Shown: one piece after another, positions 8,178 through 17,673 of the stretch
Position numbering within the stretch: the stretch's first letter is position 1
Layout of the letters: each line of letters starts with the position of its first letter
Source: Palsa-504 sp963808315
GTDB taxonomy: Bacteria > Actinomycetota > Actinomycetes > Streptosporangiales > Streptosporangiaceae
Assembly: GCA_963808315.1 (NCBI GenBank)
Contig: CAWEFK010000019.1
Location: 94,770 to 158,769 of the forward strand
DNA: 64,000 nucleotides
Direction: 5' to 3'
Program-made: the position numbers and the translations under genes
Notes under the pieces: model-generated
Told to the model about the DNA's origin: nothing
The model's database searches: none
Seen by the model: only the letters and a program-made list of their open reading frames with translations

Positions 8178-8930
8178 ATGAAAATCGCGGTGGCAGGCGG
8201 GACGGGCGTGGCCGGGCGCTGGACGGTGGATGCGTTGCGCGCTGGTGGTCACGAGGCGATCGTGATCGCCCGTTCAGCCGGTACTGACCTGGTCACGGGG
8301 GAGGGCCTCGAGGCCGCGCTCACGGGCGTGGACGCGGTGATCGACACGACCAACGTCCCGTCGTCGGGCCAGCGGGTCAGCAGCGAGTTCTTCGAGGCGA
8401 CGGCGCGGACGCTGATGCGCACGGCGGCCACGGCGGGCGTGCGGCATATCGTCGTGCTGTCGATCATCGGGATCGACCGGGTGCCGTATGGCTACTACCA
8501 GGGCAAGCTGCGCCAGGAACAGGTCCTCCGGGACTCACCTGTGCCGGTGAGCATCCTGCGGGCGGCGCAGTTCCACGAGTTCGCGGGCCAGTACCTGGCC
8601 AAGATGCCCGGGCCGGTCGTGATCGTCCCCCGCTGGCGGGCCCAGCCGGTGGCGGCCCGCGAGGTCGGCGCGGCGCTCGCCCGGATCGCCGCCGGCGATC
8701 CGGTGGCCTGCGCTGAGCTGGCGGGCCCGCGGGAGGAGATAATGGCGGACATGATCCGCCAGGTCGTCCGCGCCCGCGGGGACAGGCGCCTGGTCGTCTC
8801 GGTGCGGGTGCCCGGCGCGGCCGGCCGGGCCCTGGCGGCGGGCGGCGGCCTATCCGCACGCCCGGGGCTGCGCGGGACGCAGACCTTCACGGACTGGGTG
8901 ACCGAGCAGCGGACGCGGGGCACGTTGTGA
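8178..8930 (+). CDS. NAD(P)-binding SDR/NmrA-like oxidoreductase (ECF41 partner)
   Basis: This is a 250-residue atypical SDR. It starts with the glycine-rich nucleotide loop 'MKIAVAGGTGVAGRWTVDAL' (GxxGxxG) and has 'VLSIIGIDRVPYGYYQGKLRQE', with the YxxxK pair expected of the family. I take the ATG at 8178 rather than the upstream ATG at 8157 because only the former begins directly at the first beta strand. Its stop overlaps the GTG of the sigma factor (GTGA), so the two are co-translated. ECF41 sigma factors are typically encoded beside an oxidoreductase, epimerase or carboxymuconolactone decarboxylase; this is the oxidoreductase/epimerase-type partner. Substrate unknown. Confidence 0.8.
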   Translation: MKIAVAGGTGVAGRWTVDALRAGGHEAIVIARSAGTDLVTGEGLEAALTGVDAVIDTTNVPSSGQRVSSEFFEATARTLMRTAATAGVRHIVVLSIIGIDRVPYGYYQGKLRQEQVLRDSPVPVSILRAAQFHEFAGQYLAKMPGPVVIVPRWRAQPVAAREVGAALARIAAGDPVACAELAGPREEIMADMIRQVVRARGDRRLVVSVRVPGAAGRALAAGGGLSARPGLRGTQTFTDWVTEQRTRGTL

Positions 8931-9817
8931 GCACCGGCACCGACCGGCTGGCCGCTGACTTCAGCCAGGCGCGGCCCAGGCTGGTCCGGGTGGCGTACGC
9001 GATCATCGGCAGCCACAGCGAGGCCGAGGACGTCGTCGCGGACTGCTGGTTCCGGCTGGCCGCCGCCGATCAGGCTGAGCCAGTGCGCGATGTGGAGGCC
9101 TGGGCGGTCGTGGCCGTGTCGCGGATGGCGCTTGACGTGCTGCGGTCGGCCCGGGTCCGGCGGGAACGCTACGTCGGCCCGTGGCTGCCCGAGCCGCTGG
9201 TCGCCTCCTCCGGTCAGAGCGCCACGGACCCGGCGGACCAGGTGACGCTCGACGACGAGGTCAGTTACGCGCTCCTGGTGGTGATGGAGACGCTGTCGCC
9301 GGCCGAACGGACCGCGTTCGTCCTGCACGACCTGTTCGGCGTGAGGTTCGATGAGATAGCGGTCATCGTGGGCCGCACCCCGGCGGCCGTCCGGCAGCTC
9401 GCCTCCCGCGCCAGGCGGCACGTCCGCGGGCAGCCTCCCGGGCCGGCGTCGGGCGCGGCCGAGCACCGGCGCGTGGTGGAGGCCTTCGCCACCGCCGCGG
9501 CCTCAGGTGACCTGGCCACGCTGATCCGCGTGCTCGACCCGGACGTGGTCCTGGTCAGCGACGGCGGCGGCCTCGTCACCTCCGCCCGCAGGCCTGTTCT
9601 GGGCGCGGACCGGGTCGCGCGCTTCCTGCTCGGCATCATGGCCAGGGAGCAGCCAGGCGACGCGATCGACCGCGTCGTGGTCAACGGGGCCCTGGGGTTC
9701 GCCGTTTACCAGCAGGGCAGGCTCGTCACAATCGTCTCCGTGACGGCGGCCGCAGGCCGGGTCACCCGCCTGGACCTGATCCGGGCGCCCGGCAAACTAC
9801 CCCGCCTGGCCAGGTAG
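8927..9817 (+). CDS. ECF41-family RNA polymerase sigma factor with SnoaL-like C-terminal domain (SigJ type)
   Basis: This 296-residue sigma factor has region 2 (~10-85, 'AYAIIGSHSEAEDVVADCWFRL'), the linker signature 'YVGPWLPEPLV' (WLPEP is diagnostic for ECF41), region 4 (~115-175, helix-turn-helix 'VRFDEIAVIVGRTPAAVRQLASRARR') and a SnoaL-like C-terminal domain (~185-290). The latter carries 'SDGGG' and ends near 'RAPGKLPRL', similar to the DGGGK and NPDKL motifs through which this domain tunes activity instead of an anti-sigma factor. The start is GTG, overlapping the upstream SDR stop. It should direct transcription from the TGTCACA/CGTC site at 8069, and so of its own operon. Confidence 0.9.
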   Translation: MSTGTDRLAADFSQARPRLVRVAYAIIGSHSEAEDVVADCWFRLAAADQAEPVRDVEAWAVVAVSRMALDVLRSARVRRERYVGPWLPEPLVASSGQSATDPADQVTLDDEVSYALLVVMETLSPAERTAFVLHDLFGVRFDEIAVIVGRTPAAVRQLASRARRHVRGQPPGPASGAAEHRRVVEAFATAAASGDLATLIRVLDPDVVLVSDGGGLVTSARRPVLGADRVARFLLGIMAREQPGDAIDRVVVNGALGFAVYQQGRLVTIVSVTAAAGRVTRLDLIRAPGKLPRLAR

Positions 9818-9858
9818 CAACGGCTGAAGGAAAAGCACCCCACCCCGGTGCCCGACGC

Positions 9859-10375
9859 TCAGAGCCACTTCCAGGGTCTCACCGTTCTACCCCAGTCGAT
9901 CTCGTCGGGATCCACCGTCCAGGTTTCCTTGGCGTAGTCCACGGCGGCACCTGGCGCGTGATAGACCGCGCTGCCGACGGCCCAGCCCGCCGCGGCCGTG
10001 GCGCCCGCCACGCGCGAGCCGGTGTGCTTCTCGACCCAGGAGCCGGCGTCCATCGCGTTGTCCTGGTCGACGTAGTTGTCGTACAGGTTGGTGCCGATGC
10101 GCCAGCCGATCACGCCGGCGCCGATGACGGCCCCCGGTGCGCCGATCAAGCGGCCCAGGCTCAGCAGGGTGCCCGAGCCCGCCGCCAGGCCGCCGATCGT
10201 GAGGCTGCCCGCGGTGAAGCCGGTGGCGTTCAGGCCGGCGCCGAGCCAGTTGCCGCCGCGGATCTGGTCACCTAGAGACGTGATCGATGCGTACGTGCCG
10301 CCGATCAAGGTGTAGAGGCCGAGCGCGCCCAGCGCGGGACCGAGCAGCCCACCGGGCTTGGCGCCGGGAGCCTGC
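9859..10375 (-). CDS. Tc toxin TcC C-terminal effector tail (third segment of tcBC)
   Basis: This segment continues the TcB-TcC fusion after a one-base deletion near 10375; coding sense resumes at 'QAPGAKPGG'. It is about 170 residues: a Gly/Ala-rich hydrophobic region ('LGALGLYTLIGG', 'GFTAGSLTIGGLAAGSG', 'GAVIGAGVIGWRIGTNLYD') followed by a polar, Trp-rich end ('WTVDPDEIDWGRTVRPWKWL'). In Tc toxins the region past the RHS core is a hypervariable, separately released toxin. This hydrophobic tail has no catalytic motif that I can see. It could be a membrane-active domain or a helper for translocation. Its frame is the same as the TcB segment, so the two frameshifts in this gene cancel. Confidence 0.65.
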
Positions 10376-13300
10376 GCCGCGGCGGAGCCGGCGGCTGGTC
10401 GAAGGGGAGCTCGAGCTGGGCCGACGCGGCCTTTCCGGCCGGAGCGGCCACGTCGGCCGCGGCGGCCGTGTCCGCGGCGGCCGCGGTGGAGCCCGCCTGC
10501 CCCGCCGAGGTCCGGCTGCGGAGCCAGCCGCGGAACCTGGCGTCGACCCGCCACGGCGCCCGGGTGCCCCGGCCGAACCGGGCGCCCTCCGGGACCGTCT
10601 CGTCGATTCCCTCGACGTTGCGAGCGAACCGGCCCGCGGCCCGTTCGATAGCGGCCTTGACCCGCTCGAGCGTGCCGAGCGCGCGGTTCTCCGACGACGG
10701 CTGGGGCGCGACCACGCCGCGCTCTCCGGCGCGCAGCAGGACCTGCGGCTTGCCAACGTGCCCAGCGTCTACCGTGCCCTGACCGCCCCACCAATCCCAC
10801 ATGGCCTGGAGGTCCCGGCGCAGGGCGCCGCTGATCCCGCGGCCGGCCCGGGTGGCGATGACCTCCTGCTTGAACGTCTCGGCCAGGTTGAGCTGGCGGG
10901 GCTCCACGCCCTCGCGTCCGCCTGGGTCGACCCGGCGCAGCGGGTTCGCGCCGACGTACTCGTACGGCGACATCGAATCGGCGAGGCCGGCCGGGTCGGC
11001 GCTCGTCCAGCGGCCTAGCCACGGGGCGTAGTAACGGGCGCCGTGGTAGCTCAGGCCGGTCTCCGGGTCGCGCTCGCAGCCGGTGAACCGGTAGCGCTTG
11101 GGGGCTTCGACGTCGGCGCGGACGGCCTGGTAAGAGGTGCTGCCGTAGGGGTAGTACTCCTCATAGCTGATGACCTGGGCGTCCTGGTCGAGTTCGAGTA
11201 CCGAGGAGTCCAGGTGGTTCGCCAGCTGGTAGCGGATCAGCTCACCTGGGCCCCGGTCCGTCCCGGCCGTGCGGGTCTCGGTCAGGGCGAGGCGGTGCCG
11301 GTCGTCGGATACGTTCAGGGTCTCGCGCTCCAGCGTCACCGCGCCTTGCGGACCGTACTCGCGGTAGATCTCGAAAGCCCCCACATAGACCCGTTCCGAC
11401 CTCGGCGCGGCCAGCCCGGCCGCCTCCGGCCCGGCCGCCTCCGCCCCAGCCGGGCCCTGGGTCACCGTGCGGACGCGCTGTCCGGCCGCGTCGTAGACGT
11501 AGTACGTCACCTCCCGCCGCCCGGCCTCGTCGCCCCCGGCCTCGTCGCGCCCAGGCGGGCGTCCGCGTCCGGGCGGGCGTCCGGTCGCGTGCAGCCGGTC
11601 CGCGTAGTCCCACCGCATGAGCGGTATCTCCGGCATCGAGGTCGTGTTGCCCTGTTCGTCGTAGCCGAACCGCTGCGGCGGTGACGGATCCCGCGCGGGC
11701 CCGGCTCCGCTCAGCCGGTTGCTGTGCCGGTCTGGCTCCAGCAGGCTGGCCTGGTCATAGCGGTAGGCCCTGGTCCAGCCGCCGTGCGCCGGGTCCGCGG
11801 AGCGATGCCGCACCAGCCGCAGGTTGCCGACCTCGTCATAGGCGTACCGTTCGGTGTAGCGGGCCATCGCCGTCCCGTCGCCCGGCTGCGGCAGGCCGGT
11901 ACGCGGCGCGTCGGTGGCGCTGGGCGGCACCGGCTGAGGCTGGCCGGCGCGGGTCTGCCCGAGATGCTCGCGTCCGGTCGCCTCGATCAGCCGGTACAGC
12001 GCGTCGTAGACATAGCGGGACGACGGCCGTACCACCTGGTTGCGGAAGAACACCTGCTGCTGGGCCCGGTCGCTGACCTGTGTCGGGTTGCCGACCGCGT
12101 CGTAGGTGTACCTCAGATCCTGCAGCCGCCGCGAGCCTCGCAGCGTGACCAGCCGGACCAGCCGGAACGTCAGCGGGTCGTAGGTGTAAGCCGCCGACGT
12201 CCCGTTGCCGTATCGGAGCAGGGTGCGCTGGCCGCGCGCGTTGTACTCGATGCGCCGGGCGAACGCGGTGGTCGCGGCGGCCCCGCGGAGCCGGCCGTCC
12301 AGCCGGTCGAGCTGGCTGGCGGCGTCGTAGGAGGGGAGCAGCACGCTGCCGTCCGGCGTCGTCGTGGTGACCGGCCGGTTCAGCGCGTCATAGCTGGTGC
12401 TCGCGGCGTAGTCGCGGTCCTGCACGGGCACGTCCGAGGCCCAGTCGACGACGGCGACGGCGTACTCGGCGGCGAGTTGCCGCACCGAGCCGAGCAGGTT
12501 CCCCTTGAAGTCATAGGCCGAGCTGGTGACGATCCCGGCTCCGTCGAACCGCCTGGTCACCCGGGTCCGCAGGTTCCTCGCCTCCGGATCGGCGGCGGAT
12601 TCCCCGTACTCGGTGCGTCCCGGCAGAGCCTCGCCGGCGATCCCGGGCCCAGCCACGTAGACGCGGACCGGCCGACGCAGCGCGTCGTACTCGGTCCGCA
12701 GCACGAAGCCGCGTGAATTGCGGGCGTAGACCGTCTGGCCCGCGACGTCGGGCAGCGTCTGGCCGCCGCCGCTGTCCAGGCCGGCGTGCGAAACCTGGCC
12801 GCCCAGCATGGCCAGGCCATAGCGCATCACCGCCCGCCCGAGCGCGTCACGCACCTCGTGCGCGTTGCCCTGGATGTCGAGCAGGCTGTGCGTCCGGCAG
12901 AACTGGTCCGCCAGCGCGCCGTCGTCACCTACGCGGTTGTGGGCCACGGTGAGGAACGCCCGGCCGAGGGTGTCGAGCCAGCTCCGGGCCGGCGTGTCCG
13001 CGTGCGCGGCGGTCTGCTCCGCCGCCCGCTGCGCGGCCCGGCCCAGCCCGCCGTCGATCCTGCGGGCGTACCAGGTGGCCCAGCCGCCCGGCGCCCCGGC
13101 CGCCGTGGCGAGGTAACGGCCCGCGTAGCCGCGCACGTCGGCGTCGGTTCGCGGGTCGAGCAGGACGGTGTCGGCGGCATCCCAGGTGTCGTGACGCCAG
13201 GGATCGAAGGTGGTCTTGGCGTAGCTGGCGTCCGGGTTCAGGGTGGCCACCACCCGTCCCGGCGGGTCGTAGAAGAGCAGCGCGCTGACGCCCTGCGCCC

Positions 13301-13800
13301 GGGCGAACTCGAACGCCGGCGTGGCCGTGAAGAACGGCTCGTACTGCCGGACCGGCTGGCCCTTGTTGTTGAACACGGTCCAGCCGCTGCCGATCCAGCG
13401 GTGCCTGACCTCGGGGCCGCCGTCTGTCACCGGCCCGGCGGCGGCCTGGCCCTTGCGCTGGATCTCCCGGCCGAAGCCGTCGGAGTAACTGAACTGGCGC
13501 TGGATCCTGGTTCGCGGCCCGGTCGCGAGATCGCTGGCGTGCGTCTCGCGGGCCAGCACGGCCACGCCCGCGGGCCGCTCGCCTGCGCTGCGCCGGTAGG
13601 CGTCCAGGTCGTACAGGATCCGGGTGGTGGCGGGGCCGAGGAGCTCATGCCCGAGGCCGAACGGCTCCGCGAAGTATTCCTCCACCGCCGTGACCGGCAG
13701 GTCAGGGTCGAAGCCGTCGAGGCTGTCGCCGAGCCGCTCCTCGGGTTTGCCCATCACGGCCGTGCCGCACACCTGGCCGAGCGCGTCGAACGCAGCCGCT
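10305..13800 (-). CDS. Tc toxin TcC-type RHS-repeat segment with nuclease-like region (second segment of tcBC)
   Basis: This segment picks up the frame lost at ~13800: 'AAFDALGQVCGTAVMGKP' reads on from the end of the TcB segment. It contains YD/RHS repeats ('YVYDALYRLIEATGREHLGQ', 'FGYDEQGNTTSM', 'YVYDAAGQRVR'), then the RHS core end 'GARYYAPWLGRWTSADPAG' and 'YEYVGANPLRRVDPGG', where RHS toxins are autoproteolytically cut. Together with TcB this would form the hollow cocoon. After the core, a region near 10690-10880 has 'MWDWWGGQGTVDAGHVGKP', which resembles the D-x-GH..KP pattern of polymorphic nuclease toxins; I hold this at low confidence. The last 15 residues before the stop at 10305 are out of frame. 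Confidence 0.8.
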
Positions 13801-16800
13801 GGCCCGGTTCCGGTTCGCGTCGCTCACCAGGCGCGGCGCCAGCACCCGGTAGTCGTTGCCGTCCACGGTCAGCTCACCGGCCTGATCACGCTCACCGGCG
13901 GTGACGAGGTTGCCGAGCGGGTCGCGCGTCTGCCTGACCAGCAGGTCGTAGCCGTCGTAGCTGATCGTGGAGGCGTTGCCGAACGGGTCGGTGAGCCGTT
14001 GCGGCCGGAAGAAATGCCGCCGGGCGTAGTCCAGTTCGGCGGCCGGATCGTCGTCGTGACCGGGGGAGTAGAAGACCCGGCCCGACGGCAGCCGCCACGT
14101 GGTGCCCTCGCGGAGGAAGCCGGCGGCCCGGAGCATCCTGGCGTCGACCCGGCCGCCGTACAGCTCGGTCACCAAGCTGTCGGTGAAGGCCTGGCGGTAG
14201 CTGCGGTACGGAAGTGCGAGCGGCTCGAGGACGCCGGGCGGCAACGCCCCGGACAGGTCGTCGCGCCGGTACCGTACCGAGGTGTGGCCGATCAGTCGCC
14301 GCGCGGGCGAAGGCCGCCGGTCCTGGCCGGCGTCCCAGTCCTGGAACGGCAGCTCGGCGGTGACGTCGGCCAGCGCGTCGCGCAGCTCGGCGAAGCCGAA
14401 CCGCCGCCCGGCCGGGCTGATCCCGACCACCTCGAAGGTCCGGGTCTGCGCGGGCATGGGGGTGCGGTACGCATCGGGCCGGTCGACCGCGTTGGTGTAG
14501 CCGCTTTCGGTGTAGGTCAACCGCAACCGGGCCTGCTCCGCCTGGTGTTCGGGGGCCAGGGCCGGGTCGGGGTATTGGCGGCCATACCCGGCCGAGGCCG
14601 AGCGCAGGGGGTTCCCGTAGTCGTCGGCGGCCAGCACCAGGTCGTGGGTGACCCGCGGGTCGGCTCGCCATCGGTCGTTCACCGGGTAAAGCACGCGTTC
14701 GTAGTGGGCGGTAACCGTCTCTCTGGCGTGGGTGAGGAAGACCGCGTGGTAGTTCTGCGGCCCGTCGGGCCGCGGCTGGAGCGCGGGCTGGAGCAGTTCA
14801 ATCGTGTAGTTGTGCTCGGAGACCGCGTAGGGCCGGTCCTGGGCTTCGCTGCCGTCCAGCGCGTAGATTTCCTCGCGCAGCGGCGCGCCCTTCAGGGCCC
14901 GGCAGGCCTCGCGGGCCTCGGTCGGCGACAGCCGCCACGGCCGGGGCGGCTCTCCCGGCCGCCGGAGCGTGTCCGGCAGCGGCGTGTCCGGCAGCTGGGG
15001 GCCCTCGCCGCCCGGCGGGTGGTAGTACTCGCGGGCGTACTGCCTGGTGACCCGTTCTTCGTCGGGGAACACGCCGGTGTGCAGCCAGGTCCGGGTGAGC
15101 ACGGGCGGCAGGTCGGTGGTCCGGTCCAGGTTCGCGTAGCGGCCCGCGGCGGCCCCGAGCACGGCCAGGTCCTCGGTGTCCCAGTGCTCGACCATGCCGA
15201 AGCCGCGGAACTCGCGTTCGTAGCCGTCGTAGTAGCCGTGGTGGTAGGCGTACCGGGTGGTGAACCGGTTCCGGTTGACCCGGTCGATCGTCTCGACGTG
15301 CTCGACGACGTGGACCGGGAACGGCAGCCGGGTGATCCACGGCCGCCCGGCCGCCTGATCGGCCAGGTAAAACTGGGTGGACGGGGCGTAGCTGATCACG
15401 GTCTCGGCGCCGAGGTTGTTGATCACGCCGGTGAGCAGGTACGGCTTGCCCGCGGTCATCAGGTCGACGTAACGGACCTGGCGTCCCGCCTCCCCCGGCA
15501 GCGGCGAGGACCAGACCAGGCACGCGGTGCCGTGGCCGAGCAGGTCGGCCACCATGACGTGGGCCAGGCTGTCCAGCCGGGGGAACGCCTGCGGCAGCGC
15601 GAGCGGGTCGCGGTAACCGTTGCCCGACTGGTTAAGGTACAGCCGCGTTCCGTCGGAATGAAGGTAGATGAGGTCCGCGCAGCCCGTGCCGTCGACGTCG
15701 GCCAGCCGGACCCGCCGCTGGTCGAAGTGGCCGGGCTGGTCCATTGGCGGGCTGCCGTCCATGGTCACCTTGGCGCCGAACCGACCGAAGCCGGTGTTGG
15801 GCCAGTAGCAGACCTCGCCGTTGCGCACCCGGACCAGGTCGGACAGGCCGTCGCCGGACATGTCCGCCAGGTAGATCGTCTGCTCCGGATCGGCGAGCAT
15901 CACCCGCGGTCCTGACTCCTCGCTCCACGGGTCGGCGGAGAAGACCCGGCGCCCATCGCCGAAGCCGTCCAGGCCGAGGGACGGGTACCAGGTGAACGCG
16001 TCGTCGCCGGTGATCAGCACGTCGGCCAGGCCGTCTCCGTCCAGGTCCACCATGCGCAGGTCAGGGTCGTCCCAAGCGATGTTCGGGCCGGACAGGAACG
16101 GGCGGAACGGTTGCCAGCCGTCGTCGTCGGTGCGCCGGTAGTAGCCAGGCACCGGGCCGCCGAGCTCGGCCACGTCCAGGTGCCCGTCGCCGGCCAGGTC
16201 GAGCAGCTGCGGCCGAGCCTGCCCCCCGGCCGCCGCGGGCTGGGTGGCGAGCGCCCGCGGTGGCGCGAACCGGCCGCCGCCGAGGTTGCGCTGGTAGTAC
16301 CAGGCGCCGCCCGGCCGGGCCAGGACGCCGGACAGGCCCTCTCCGTCCAGGTCGACCCACTGGTAGGCGGGGCCGTCGAACCCGGCGGGCAGGTCCGCCA
16401 GCGTCTGCGGGCTCAGGTCGCGCACCTCGGTGCCGAGCACGTCCGGGCCGTAGCGCAGGTCGAGCGGCGGCAGCGACGCACGGTGGTAACCGCCGTCCCG
16501 GCGCCGGTACCCGGTGCGGGTCACCGAGGCCACGGTCGTCATGCCGGCGCCGCCGGTGCTGGCGTAGGTCAGGTCGGTGGAGGACACCAGGCAGTCCGGG
16601 CCGACACCCGGCTCGTCCGGGAAGTGGTGGAACATGAGCACCCGGTGGCACCGGCGGTAGGTTCGCACCTCGAAGCCGGGGCGGTAGGTGGAGAACGGGT
16701 CGCTGCGCACCGGCCAGGCCCGGTCCGGCTCGGGCCCGGGGTCCTGCTCATGGTGATCGCCGTAGTCCAGGACGACCTCGAACAGCCACCCGCCACCCTG

Positions 16801-17670
16801 ATCATGAGCCGAACGGCCCATGCCGATCCCCGGCCGCCAAGGTTCACGGTTGCCGTAGCGGATGCGCTTGAGATACCGGTTCGCCGACCGGGACCGCGCG
16901 GTGCGGTTCTGTTCGTTCGGCCGCGCCTGGTCGACTCCCGTGCTGTCCTCGGCGGCGTAATCGTAGCTCGCGGCGTTGCCGGCCTGGTCGTAGGTCGCGC
17001 TGATCAGCCAGCTGAACGTGCGCGACGGGTCGTCGGGGTCGGCGACCCGGCTGGCCGCGGTCGCGCCGTAGATCGTGCTGACGTTGGCACTGGTGATCGT
17101 GCGCCAGTGCGTCTCGCCGGTATCCAGGTCGCGCCAGCGTTCGATCCGCGCGAACAGGCCCTCGATCCGGGGCCGGTATCCCTGGACCAGGTAGCGGCGG
17201 CCGTCTTCGGCCCGCCGGGCGGGCGCCTGCTCCCACCGGCCGTCCCGCTCGGTGCGGATCGGGACCAGGTCCTCGGCGCCGGCCAGGACGAACGTGTCGA
17301 CGTCGGGGTCATCGACGTAGCGGGGGAGTCCCTTATCGGTCTTGCGGGTGATGGCCGGGATCGACATCCGCCAGCCCAGGCCGAACGGTCCGTTGCCTGA
17401 CCCTGAGTCATAACTGAGGCTGAGCGACGGGCCGAAGCCGGCCCGCCCGGGGCTCGTGGCGACCGGGATGGTCAGGCTGCTGGTGCCGGTCGCCGCGCTG
17501 ACCGAGAACTTCTCCCCGATGTCCCTGATGGCGCCACCGCCCTTGGGCAGCGACACCGACGGTGCCGCGGGCGGCCCGCCCTCGGCAGGCTGCCACCCGC
17601 CCGCCTGCCCCGCGGCACCAGGCGTGGCGGGGCTAGCGGTCGGCGGTACCGCGGAATCGGCGGGGAGCAT
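13702..17670 (-). CDS. Tc toxin TcB-type protein, SpvB/TcaC and TcdB-middle domains (first segment of tcBC)
   Basis: This segment has ~1,290 meaningful residues. Domains in order: SpvB domain (~40-330, 'FSVSAATGTSSLTIPV', 'SYDSGSGNGPFGLGW'); five VCBS/FG-GAP-like blades between ~415 and 720 ('VDLDGEGLSGVLARPGGAWY', 'VDLDGDGLADVLITGDDAF', 'ADMSGDGLSDLVRV', 'ADVDGTGCADLIYLHSDG'), each with a DxDGxGxxD calcium-like loop; TcdB mid-N ('LLTGVINNLGAETVISYAPS'); and TcdB mid-C. The ATG is 3 bp past the tcA stop, so translation is coupled. An extra base near 13800 ends the frame ('VSDANRNRA' then nonsense). In Tc toxins TcB binds the TcA pore and forms half of the cocoon. Confidence 0.88.
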   Translation of the reverse strand: MLPADSAVPPTASPATPGAAGQAGGWQPAEGGPPAAPSVSLPKGGGAIRDIGEKFSVSAATGTSSLTIPVATSPGRAGFGPSLSLSYDSGSGNGPFGLGWRMSIPAITRKTDKGLPRYVDDPDVDTFVLAGAEDLVPIRTERDGRWEQAPARRAEDGRRYLVQGYRPRIEGLFARIERWRDLDTGETHWRTITSANVSTIYGATAASRVADPDDPSRTFSWLISATYDQAGNAASYDYAAEDSTGVDQARPNEQNRTARSRSANRYLKRIRYGNREPWRPGIGMGRSAHDQGGGWLFEVVLDYGDHHEQDPGPEPDRAWPVRSDPFSTYRPGFEVRTYRRCHRVLMFHHFPDEPGVGPDCLVSSTDLTYASTGGAGMTTVASVTRTGYRRRDGGYHRASLPPLDLRYGPDVLGTEVRDLSPQTLADLPAGFDGPAYQWVDLDGEGLSGVLARPGGAWYYQRNLGGGRFAPPRALATQPAAAGGQARPQLLDLAGDGHLDVAELGGPVPGYYRRTDDDGWQPFRPFLSGPNIAWDDPDLRMVDLDGDGLADVLITGDDAFTWYPSLGLDGFGDGRRVFSADPWSEESGPRVMLADPEQTIYLADMSGDGLSDLVRVRNGEVCYWPNTGFGRFGAKVTMDGSPPMDQPGHFDQRRVRLADVDGTGCADLIYLHSDGTRLYLNQSGNGYRDPLALPQAFPRLDSLAHVMVADLLGHGTACLVWSSPLPGEAGRQVRYVDLMTAGKPYLLTGVINNLGAETVISYAPSTQFYLADQAAGRPWITRLPFPVHVVEHVETIDRVNRNRFTTRYAYHHGYYDGYEREFRGFGMVEHWDTEDLAVLGAAAGRYANLDRTTDLPPVLTRTWLHTGVFPDEERVTRQYAREYYHPPGGEGPQLPDTPLPDTLRRPGEPPRPWRLSPTEAREACRALKGAPLREEIYALDGSEAQDRPYAVSEHNYTIELLQPALQPRPDGPQNYHAVFLTHARETVTAHYERVLYPVNDRWRADPRVTHDLVLAADDYGNPLRSASAGYGRQYPDPALAPEHQAEQARLRLTYTESGYTNAVDRPDAYRTPMPAQTRTFEVVGISPAGRRFGFAELRDALADVTAELPFQDWDAGQDRRPSPARRLIGHTSVRYRRDDLSGALPPGVLEPLALPYRSYRQAFTDSLVTELYGGRVDARMLRAAGFLREGTTWRLPSGRVFYSPGHDDDPAAELDYARRHFFRPQRLTDPFGNASTISYDGYDLLVRQTRDPLGNLVTAGERDQAGELTVDGNDYRVLAPRLVSDANRNRASGCVRRARPGVRHGRDGQTRGAARRQPRRLRP

Positions 17671-17673
17671 CGC

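Noticed and set aside
13624..15915. Long plus-strand open frame (763 codons) opposite the Tc genes; similar ones at 16111-17400, 18889-20406 and 22522-25155
   Set aside because: These lie antisense to conserved Tc coding sequence and are Arg/Gly/Val-rich without domains; they are produced by the third-base GC bias.
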